Of a DNA stretch of 5,435 nt, positions 1 to 5,435 are shown one piece after another. The DNA lies in NCBI GenBank assembly GCA_003219345.1, contig QHOP01000459.1:1-5435 (forward strand). The letters run 5' to 3'. Numbering within the stretch: the stretch's first letter is position 1; every line of letters starts with the position of its first letter. The notes under the pieces were generated by a model that saw only the letters and a program-made list of their open reading frames with translations, ran no database searches and was not told the origin of the DNA. The stretch is from Verrucomicrobiota bacterium (GTDB lineage Bacteria > Verrucomicrobiota > Verrucomicrobiia > Limisphaerales > AV2). The translations under genes and the position numbers were made by a program.

Positions 1-1
1 G

Positions 2-3000
2 GACCTTTATTGCACGCATTACATTGACGTGATGCATCTGTTCGATCCGACCACTCGCTTTTCAATCATCAAGCGCGATGGCCGCTGGATGGTGTTAAAG
101 GTCAATGATCAGCCGACCACGCTCCCACACTTGAAGGATCGATTTGAGGCGTTGCCGGACGGGAAGGTGCGCGAACTGCCAGAAGTGGACGGATTGTACC
201 GCAACGATGGGCAAGGGCATTTTACTGCCATTCAATTTGAGCCTGGCGTGTTCATGAACGAGGAAGGGAAAGCGATTCCGCCATACCGGGACTGGGGATT
301 GTCGGTGATGTTTCGCGATCTCAATGGAGACGGAATTCCTGACCTGTATATTTGCAACGACAATGCCTCGCGCGCCGATCGAGTTTGGATCAATTCGGGG
401 AAAGGGACTTTTCGAGCCATCGATCCATTCAGCCTTCGGCATACGAGCCGCTCGTCGATGGGCGTTGATTTTGCCGATATCGACCGCGACGGGCATGATG
501 ATTTTATTGTGGTCGATATGTTGGGCCGCGAGCATGAGAAGCGGATGACGCAATTATTCAAAGATCTTCCGGACCCGCAAGATCGAGAGCGGATCGATGC
601 CCGGCCGCGCTACGGCAGAAACACTCTCTTCTTTGGCAGGCCGGACGGATCGTACACGGAAGCTGCTTTAATGGCCGGTGTAGCGGCCACGGATTGGTCC
701 TGGTGTCCCATTTTTATCGATGTCGATTTGGATGGCTACGAGGACCTTCTCGTCACGAATGGATTTGAGTTCGATGTCCTGGACCAGGATAGCGAGAATG
801 AACTCCGCAACCCGCGGCGGCGTCTCACCCAGGAGCAATTGAAGCGCTCAAACCAGTTCCGGCCCCACGCGCGGACGCAAAAGGCCGCGTTTCGCAATCG
901 GCGCGATGGAACGTTTGAACCCATGGCTCACGAGTGGGGATTCGATCAGGAGGGCATTTCCTATGGAATGGCGCTGGGAGACCTGGACAACGACGGCGAT
1001 ATGGACGTGGTGGTGAACAACCTGAATGCCGTGGCCAGCTTGTATCGCAATGACGGCACGGCAGCGCGAATCGCGGTGCGTCTAAAAGGGCTGCCGCCGA
1101 ACACAGCAGGGATCGGGGCCCGGCTCCGGCTCGTGGGCGGTTCCATCACGCAAAGCCAGGAGATGATCTGTGGTGGCCGCTATTTGTCGGGAGACCAGGC
1201 GATGCGGGTCTTCGCGGCGGATCCGGCTGGCGGCAAGGCAATGCGGCTGGAAGTGAAGTGGCGCAACGGAAGCCAAAGCACCGTTACGAACGTTCAGCCC
1301 AACCGGATTTATGAAGTCGATCAAGGCAAGCCAGTTGTCAGTAGTTCGGTGTCAGTCGTCAGTGGTCCACCAGGGTCACCACGGAGCCCCGACAAGGAAT
1401 CACGGACCAATGAGCTACCGTTTTTTCAAGACGTCAGCGCCTGGATTGGGCACACGCACCAGGAGGATTCTTTTGACGATTGGGCCCGGCAACCGCTCTT
1501 GCCCCGCCGTTTGAGTCGCTTGGGACCGGGGGTGAGCTGGTACGATTTCGATGGAGACGGCTGGGAAGACTTGATCGTGACGGCTGGCCGGGGCGGCAAG
1601 CTGGCCATGTTCGCCAGCGATCAGGGCCGCAACTTCCGCAAACTTGAAGGTGTTCCTCCGGCTGCAGCGGATCAAGGCGCCGTGCTGGGTTGGCCCGACG
1701 GCAAAGGAAATCGGAAGTTGCTGGTGGCGGTATCGAACTATGAGCTGCCGCCAGAACAGGAAAGTGAAATTTCAGTTTATTCCCCGGCCAGTCTGGCGGC
1801 ACCCCAAAATTTGCCCGCCGGAAAGGCGAGCCTCGGTCCGATCGCTGTGGCCGATATTGACGGCGACGGCGACCTGGACCTTTTTGTCGGCGGACGATTC
1901 CAGCCTGGCCGATATCCCGAGCCAGTCTCTTCGGCTCTCTGGGTGAACGAACAGGGCGAGTTGCGATTGAGCCGTTCACTCAGCGAGCCATTTGAATCGC
2001 CTGGCCTGGTGAGCGGCGCCACCTTCACGGACCTGGACGGTGATGGCCATCCGGACCTCGCGCTGGCGGTCGAATGGGGCCCGGTGCGTGTCTTTCGAAA
2101 TCAACAAGGACACTTTGAGGAGATGACGGCTCCGTGGGGATTCGCGGGGCGGACGGGATGGTGGACGAGCATCACCACGGGTGATTTCGACGGCGATGGC
2201 CGATTGGACCTGGCGGTCGGCAACTGGGGACGCAACACAATTTATGAACTATATCGGAAGGTTGAGTCGCCTGAAACCGCAACTCCGAACCTCACATTGC
2301 GCCTCTTTTACGACGATTGGAACTCCGACGGAACGGTCGAGTTGATCGAAGCCTGGCGGCATGAGGGAAATTGGCTTCCAGTGCGAAACCGGCTCCAGCT
2401 TGCGTCTGGTTTTCCCGAACTGGCAAGCCAGTTCCCCACGCACCGGGCGTTTGGCAAGGCATCTGTCCGGGAGATTCTCGGGCCACGCTATGAGAAAGCG
2501 AAAGTCGTCGAGGCCACAGAACTGGAATCCGGCATCTTTCTCAACCGGGGTTCGCATTTCGATTGGGTGCCGTTGCCGCGCGAAGCACAACTGGCGCCCG
2601 TGTTTTCTATAAACGTTGGAGATTTCGACGGGGACGGAAATGAAGATTTGTTCCTCAGCCAAAACTTTTTTGGAACTGCCTCGGACCTTTCCCGCGATGA
2701 CAGTGGACGCGGGTTATGGCTCCGCGGGAATGGCAATGGGACTTTCAGCGCCATGGATGGAAGCATTAGTGGCATTAAGGTCTATGGAGAACAACGCGGG
2801 GCGGCTCTTGCCGATTTTAACCACGACGGGCGCGTGGACGTGGCAGTTTCGCAGAACGGCGCCGCGACCAAACTCTATTTGAATCAGCGGGCCAAGCGGG
2901 GGCTTCGTGTCGTGCTCCATGGCCCGCCCGCCAACCCGGACGGAATCGGCGCGCAAATGCGCGTGCTCTACGCGGGCGGCCGCGTCGGCCCCTGCCGGAG

Positions 3001-3163
3001 CGTCCAGGCCGGCTCCGGTTACTGGTCCCAGGATGGCGCCGCCCAGGTGCTCGGATGCGCGGAACCGCCGGTCGCTCTTTGGATCCGCTGGCCCGGAGGC
3101 AAGGAGCAGACCGTTCGCGTGGAAACTAATCTGTGGGATCTCCGCGTCGAATTCAAACAGTGA
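2..3163 (+). CDS. Large FG-GAP/VCBS repeat protein with two ASPIC/UnbV domains (5' partial)
   Basis: The frame is open from the first complete codon at position 2 (DLYCTHYID, the tail of an FG-GAP blade), so the GTG at 29 is not the true start and the N-terminus with any signal peptide lies upstream. The visible part is 1053 residues. Numbering from position 2, calcium-loop motifs of the DxDxDGxxD type sit at about 106, 159, 240, 327, 515, 618, 677, 728, 874 and 938, with a degenerate one near 772. Two ASPIC/UnbV domains, each opening with a GIGA motif, lie at about 370-439 and 980-1051. The protein is therefore two lobes, each a run of blades capped by UnbV. The second lobe opens with the family signature HxE..F.D..QPLLP (486-501). 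Such proteins are predicted extracellular or surface beta-propellers, often called CRTAC1-like; the ligand is unknown. Family assignment is secure; the biological role is not. Confidence 0.93.
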   Translation, partial: DLYCTHYIDVMHLFDPTTRFSIIKRDGRWMVLKVNDQPTTLPHLKDRFEALPDGKVRELPEVDGLYRNDGQGHFTAIQFEPGVFMNEEGKAIPPYRDWGLSVMFRDLNGDGIPDLYICNDNASRADRVWINSGKGTFRAIDPFSLRHTSRSSMGVDFADIDRDGHDDFIVVDMLGREHEKRMTQLFKDLPDPQDRERIDARPRYGRNTLFFGRPDGSYTEAALMAGVAATDWSWCPIFIDVDLDGYEDLLVTNGFEFDVLDQDSENELRNPRRRLTQEQLKRSNQFRPHARTQKAAFRNRRDGTFEPMAHEWGFDQEGISYGMALGDLDNDGDMDVVVNNLNAVASLYRNDGTAARIAVRLKGLPPNTAGIGARLRLVGGSITQSQEMICGGRYLSGDQAMRVFAADPAGGKAMRLEVKWRNGSQSTVTNVQPNRIYEVDQGKPVVSSSVSVVSGPPGSPRSPDKESRTNELPFFQDVSAWIGHTHQEDSFDDWARQPLLPRRLSRLGPGVSWYDFDGDGWEDLIVTAGRGGKLAMFASDQGRNFRKLEGVPPAAADQGAVLGWPDGKGNRKLLVAVSNYELPPEQESEISVYSPASLAAPQNLPAGKASLGPIAVADIDGDGDLDLFVGGRFQPGRYPEPVSSALWVNEQGELRLSRSLSEPFESPGLVSGATFTDLDGDGHPDLALAVEWGPVRVFRNQQGHFEEMTAPWGFAGRTGWWTSITTGDFDGDGRLDLAVGNWGRNTIYELYRKVESPETATPNLTLRLFYDDWNSDGTVELIEAWRHEGNWLPVRNRLQLASGFPELASQFPTHRAFGKASVREILGPRYEKAKVVEATELESGIFLNRGSHFDWVPLPREAQLAPVFSINVGDFDGDGNEDLFLSQNFFGTASDLSRDDSGRGLWLRGNGNGTFSAMDGSISGIKVYGEQRGAALADFNHDGRVDVAVSQNGAATKLYLNQRAKRGLRVVLHGPPANPDGIGAQMRVLYAGGRVGPCRSVQAGSGYWSQDGAAQVLGCAEPPVALWIRWPGGKEQTVRVETNLWDLRVEFKQ
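1332..1366 (+). repeat. Five-unit heptanucleotide tandem repeat, consensus CAGTNGT
   Basis: Five consecutive 7-bp units are in perfect register: CAGTTGT, CAGTAGT, TCGGTGT, CAGTCGT, CAGTGGT. Four of the five fit CAGTNGT; the middle unit is degenerate. The run lies inside the large FG-GAP gene and encodes a Val/Ser-rich stretch (VVSSSVSVVSG) in the linker between the first UnbV domain and the second propeller lobe, where extra residues are easily tolerated. Its period is 7, not a multiple of 3, so it arose as a DNA repeat and not as a peptide repeat. Short heptamer repeats of this general kind are usually intergenic. Confidence 0.7.
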
Positions 3164-3165
3164 AA

Positions 3166-3212
3166 GCAAATGAGCATAGTAGCAGCCGACGTGAGGAGGC
3201 TCTGACTTCCTA
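3166..3212. repeat. Putative dispersed verrucomicrobial repeat (SSRREEALT element), partial
   Basis: This stretch begins just after the stop codon of the FG-GAP gene. Read in the frame of the next gene it gives SSSRREEALTS. Read from the ATG at 3169 it gives an 11-codon ORF, MSIVAADVRRL. Read on the reverse strand it gives SEPPHVGCYYAHLL. From memory, these three peptides recur in spurious ORFs of Verrucomicrobiota genomes, which marks the DNA as a mobile or dispersed intergenic repeat and not a coding sequence. The boundaries are approximate because no second copy is in the window. It contains an AGGAGG (3194-3199), but no start codon follows at usable spacing, so this is not read as a ribosome binding site. 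Confidence 0.55.
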
Positions 3213-3222
3213 CGCACGGGAT

Positions 3223-3305
3223 GGTGAGCAGGTGAGAAAGCGGGGAAGTGGGAATGCACCACGCAAAAATTCCAGCTCACGCGCCCACGTTCCCGCCTGC
3301 TCGCT
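3223..3305 (+). other. Imperfect inverted repeat / long hairpin in the spacer
   Basis: The arms 3227-3244 and 3284-3301 pair at 15 of 18 positions, counting one G-U wobble, and extend outward to 3223 and 3305 by Watson-Crick and wobble pairs. A smaller stem, GGAAT (3251-3255) with ATTCC (3269-3273), can nest in the loop. It lies between the dispersed-repeat stretch and the ATG of the FGE-like gene. No U-tract follows, so it does not look like an intrinsic terminator. It may be the remaining part of the same repeat element or a leader structure of the downstream gene. Confidence 0.4.
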
Positions 3306-3312
3306 TGCTGAG

Positions 3313-4137
3313 ATGACCGAGCCAACCTCCGCTGGTTTATCGACGTGCCTCCTCATTCTCAGTATCGCGCTGTTTCAATTCGGCTGCGACAGAGGGGGCT
3401 CCGATGTTTCCTCCAGGCGGCCCGAGTCATCGCCTGTCTCCTCAACGGAGCTGGTTCCATTGACCAATATGGTTCTGATCAAGCCCGGCAGTTTCGTTCG
3501 CGGCAAATATCCCGTGACGCTGACGCGCGATTTTTGGCTGGGCAAATACGAGGTGACTCAAGGCGAATACGCGGCGGTCATGGGCAAGAACCCCAGCCAC
3601 TTCCCGGGCGACACAAATCGTCCCGTGGAGAAGCTCAGCTATTTTGATGCCGTGGCCTATTGCTCCGCTGTTACGAAGCGTGAAGGAAGCGCCGGGCGGC
3701 TGCCACCTGGCTACACCTACCGGCTCCCGACCGAAGCAGAATGGGAATACGCCTGTCGAGCGGGAACCACCAATTTCTTCAGCTTCGGGGACGCCGTGAC
3801 CGAGGCGGACCAATATGCCTGGACACTGGAAAACAGCGAGAGCACTACGCATCCAGTGGGACAGAAGCGCCCCAACCCGTGGGGCCTCTACGATATGCAC
3901 GGGAACGTTTGGGAATGGTGCAGCGATTGGTTCGCCCCTTATCCGGCCATGGCACTGACAAACCCCTCCGGACCTGCGAACGGTAAGTTTAAGGTGTTCC
4001 GGGGCGGTGGTTGGAATCAGGCCCTCGAATTCGCCCGCTCCAGGAACCGGTTTATGATGCCCCCCAGCAACGGTATCCATTTCGTTGGCTTTCGCATCGC
4101 ACTGAGCCAAACCAATCTCCAAAAAACCGTAAAATAG
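3313..4137 (+). CDS. Exported SUMF1/FGE-sulfatase-fold protein lacking the catalytic cysteines
   Basis: The 274-residue product from the ATG at 3313 starts with a hydrophobic segment (about 9-24) followed by Cys25, suggesting a lipoprotein or exported protein. The lipobox (FQFGC) is non-canonical and the n-region has no Lys/Arg. The FGE-sulfatase domain spans about 50-265, with IKPGSF (56-61), GKYEVTQGEY (77-86), YRLPTEAEWEYACRAGT (136-152), GLYDMHGNVWEWCSDW (191-206), FRGGGW (229-234) and GFRIA (259-263). True formylglycine-generating enzymes carry two copper-binding cysteines after the GGS motif; here the aligned positions are Gln236 and Ala241. Sulfatase Cys-to-formylglycine conversion is thus unlikely, and the product is better called a SUMF1-fold protein of unknown activity. 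The frame is open back to a GTG at 3133, overlapping the previous gene, but those 60 extra codons are repeat and hairpin DNA, so the start at 3313 is preferred. No clear Shine-Dalgarno is seen. Confidence 0.85.
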   Translation: MTEPTSAGLSTCLLILSIALFQFGCDRGGSDVSSRRPESSPVSSTELVPLTNMVLIKPGSFVRGKYPVTLTRDFWLGKYEVTQGEYAAVMGKNPSHFPGDTNRPVEKLSYFDAVAYCSAVTKREGSAGRLPPGYTYRLPTEAEWEYACRAGTTNFFSFGDAVTEADQYAWTLENSESTTHPVGQKRPNPWGLYDMHGNVWEWCSDWFAPYPAMALTNPSGPANGKFKVFRGGGWNQALEFARSRNRFMMPPSNGIHFVGFRIALSQTNLQKTVK

Positions 4138-4140
4138 TGC

Positions 4141-4168
4141 TTGTCAAAAAAATAAAACTGAAAATAAT
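4141..4168 (+). promoter_or_regulatory. Sigma70-type promoter for the CBM9 gene
   Basis: A TTGTCA box (4141-4146, 5 of 6 to TTGACA) and an AATAAT box (4163-4168, 5 of 6 to TATAAT) are separated by 16 bp in a sharply AT-rich spacer between GC-rich genes. Transcription would begin near 4175, leaving a leader of roughly 28 nt before the ATG at 4203. No strong Shine-Dalgarno is visible in that leader. The promoter implies that the downstream gene can be expressed independently of the FGE-like gene. Confidence 0.55.
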
Positions 4169-4202
4169 ACCCGGTCTGAAAGTCGAAGTTCCTTCAACCT
4201 AA

Positions 4203-5435
4203 ATGATTATGCGTAAACAAGTACTGTCTTTGCTAGCGGCATTGGCGTTTTGCCTGTCCCCCCTAACGAGCCGCGCGATTAACGACATCGAACCAGGAAA
4301 AGAATTCTACACCGTCGTCTATGCTCCCAATCCCATCGTCCTGGATGGCGACCTCTCGGAGTGGTCGGGGGTGCCTGTGCTCGCAGATCCCAAGTCCGCG
4401 ATTCCCAAGTTTTCAGGCACGAATGCAAATCCCAATTACGTCTTGTTCGAAGAGTTTGACGGTGGGACCTGGAGCGGGCCGGACGATCAAACCTCGGCGG
4501 TTCAGATCGTCTATGACACGGATAACGTGTACATCGGTGTCGTCGTTACGGACGATTACCATGAAGACGTCTCCGGTAATGCCTGGAACGGCGATTCGAT
4601 CCAACTGATGATCGCAGACGCCGCAAGGACCAATCAAGTCGCGCTTTACAACTACGCGCTGGGTGGCTACGAAAACGCGTCGGGGACCCTTGTTACTAAC
4701 GACCCAACCGGCGTTCCGTATGGCCTGCTTATCGACCACCAAGCAGGTCCAGGCGGAGATCCAGCCTGCAACTGTCCAACGGAAGCTGTCATTAAACGCG
4801 ACTTCGCAAAGAAAAAAACCACTTACGAAATAAAACTGCCGAAGGGGGCCCTCGGTCTGACCACGTTGAATGGCGGACCGCAATTCGGACTCGGCATGGC
4901 GATCAACGACGGTGATGGAGTTTTTCTGGACCTCAATGGTGATGGTATAAAGGAGACGTCGTACGGCCAGGGGGCCGGCCAGGAGGGCCAAAAGGGTTGG
5001 GGCGGATTGGGTGCGCACTCCATCGTGCATGGCAAAACGCCCTCGGAGACCGCTCTGATGACCCTGGTCAAGGGAAATGACATTGAACCTGGAAAGGAAT
5101 ATTACACTGCCTTACGCACCACCAATGCCATCGTCCTGGATGGCGACCTTAAAGAGTGGTCGGGGGTGCCTGTGCTCGCGGATCCCAAGTCCGCGATTCC
5201 CAAATTCTCAGGCACTAACGCAAATCCGAATTACGTCTTGTTTGAAGAGTTTGACGGTGGGACTTGGAGCGGGCCGGACGATCAAACCTCGGCGGTTCAG
5301 ATCGTCTATGACGCGGACAACGTGTATATCGGCGTTGTCGTGACGGACGATTACCACGAAGACGTCTCCGGTAACGCCTGGAACGGCGATTCGATCCAAT
5401 TGGCGATCGCAGACGCCGCACGGACCAATCTTGTA
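4203..5435 (+). CDS. Secreted protein with tandem CBM9-like domains (3' partial)
   Basis: The frame is open from the ATG at 4203 to the window end (411 codons, no stop), so the C-terminus is missing. A second in-frame ATG at 4209 (MRKQ...) is an equally plausible start. Residues 3-25 form a classic Sec signal peptide: a positive n-region (RK), a hydrophobic core, and a likely signal peptidase I site after SRA (residue 25). Unit 1 (27-291) has the CBM9-like pattern: IVLDGDLSEW (45-54), VQIVYDTDNVYIGVVVTDD (100-118), WNGDSIQL (128-135), YEIKLPKGALG (208-218), FGLGMAINDGDG (228-239). Unit 2 begins at 292 and repeats it closely. CBM9 domains bind polysaccharide chain ends in xylanases, but this broad beta-sandwich family also includes non-sugar binders, so the ligand is inferred. 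No catalytic domain is visible; one may lie beyond the window. Confidence 0.9.
   Translation, partial: MIMRKQVLSLLAALAFCLSPLTSRAINDIEPGKEFYTVVYAPNPIVLDGDLSEWSGVPVLADPKSAIPKFSGTNANPNYVLFEEFDGGTWSGPDDQTSAVQIVYDTDNVYIGVVVTDDYHEDVSGNAWNGDSIQLMIADAARTNQVALYNYALGGYENASGTLVTNDPTGVPYGLLIDHQAGPGGDPACNCPTEAVIKRDFAKKKTTYEIKLPKGALGLTTLNGGPQFGLGMAINDGDGVFLDLNGDGIKETSYGQGAGQEGQKGWGGLGAHSIVHGKTPSETALMTLVKGNDIEPGKEYYTALRTTNAIVLDGDLKEWSGVPVLADPKSAIPKFSGTNANPNYVLFEEFDGGTWSGPDDQTSAVQIVYDADNVYIGVVVTDDYHEDVSGNAWNGDSIQLAIADAARTNLV
4281..5075 (+). repeat. Tandem coding repeat, unit 1 (795 bp, complete)
   Basis: This is the first complete copy of a 795-bp (265-codon) unit encoding a whole CBM9-like domain. It starts directly after the signal peptide with NDIEPGKE and ends just before the same motif recurs at 5076. 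It includes a calcium-loop-like DLNGDGIKE (residues 243-251) and a CNC motif (Cys189, Cys191). Confidence 0.9.
5076..5435 (+). repeat. Tandem coding repeat, unit 2 (first 360 bp visible)
   Basis: Aligned codon by codon with 4281-4640, this copy differs at 44 of 360 bases (about 88% identity) and 11 of 120 residues (about 91%). The first 26 codons carry 21 of the base changes and 8 of the residue changes. The remaining 94 codons differ at only 3 residues, and nearly all other changes are silent third-position changes. The unit is cut by the window end. Confidence 0.9.

Noticed and set aside
1371..1409. Possible degenerate CACCACGGAG/AATCACGGA dispersed-repeat remnant after the heptamers
   Set aside because: The resemblance to common environmental-genome repeats is too weak, and the stretch stays in frame within the linker.
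2714..3325. 203-residue reverse-strand open frame ending in the spacer
   Set aside because: It is antisense to the FG-GAP gene, has no domain-like pattern, and its N-terminal region comes from the hairpin and dispersed-repeat DNA.
3442..4122. 226-residue reverse-strand open frame
   Set aside because: It lies entirely antisense to the clearly recognisable FGE-fold gene and shows no family motif; it is a GC-driven shadow.
4138..4202. Intrinsic terminator after the FGE-like gene
   Set aside because: There are A-rich runs but no GC-rich stem followed by a T-tract on the + strand.
4321..4608. Forward open frames at 4321-4608 and 5077-5343 with similar sequences
   Set aside because: They are +1-shifted shadows of the two CBM9 units; the true frame is open throughout with a signal peptide and domain motifs.
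4413..5030. 205-residue reverse-strand open frame, with a similar shorter one at 5208-5399
   Set aside because: Both are antisense to the CBM9 repeat gene. They resemble each other only because the underlying DNA is a tandem repeat.
4281..5435. Assembly duplication as the cause of the 795-bp repeat
   Set aside because: The copies differ at 44 of 360 bases, spread over the copy and concentrated at silent positions, which an assembly error would not produce.

Overview
The window reads as a piece of a free-living, moderately GC-rich bacterial chromosome, most likely from the Verrucomicrobiota (Pedosphaera/Limisphaerales-like soil or freshwater lineages). Three things point there: a very long FG-GAP/VCBS protein with ASPIC/UnbV domains, a small exported SUMF1-type (FGE-sulfatase fold) protein, and a secreted CBM9-like protein. 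A short intergenic sequence also reads in one frame as SSRREEALT, which I recall as a dispersed repeat in verrucomicrobial genomes. Planctomycetota or Acidobacteriota cannot be excluded from the protein families alone.

Layout, all on the + strand. (1) 2-3163 is the C-terminal part of a giant beta-propeller protein. It is already mid-repeat at the first base, so its true start lies outside the window. It has two successive lobes, each FG-GAP repeats followed by an ASPIC/UnbV domain, and a heptanucleotide repeat (1332-1366) sits in the linker between them. (2) 3164-3312 is a non-coding spacer holding the dispersed-repeat-like element and an imperfect hairpin. (3) 3313-4137 is an exported SUMF1/FGE-fold protein that has lost both catalytic cysteines of true formylglycine-generating enzymes. 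(4) 4138-4202 is a short AT-rich spacer with a good sigma70-type promoter. (5) 4203-5435 is a secreted protein made of tandem copies of a 265-residue CBM9-like unit, cut off by the window end within the second copy.

All three proteins look destined for the cell envelope or exterior, though the export signal of the first lies outside the window. That suits a polymer-binding or surface-display lifestyle, but nothing shows that they form one pathway. The promoter before the third gene and the repeat-filled spacer before the second argue against one tight operon. No RNA gene, CRISPR array, transposase or integrase was seen. The most noteworthy signals are the recently duplicated or homogenised CBM9 repeat, the cysteine-less FGE-like protein, and the repeat element that artificially extends that gene's reading frame upstream.
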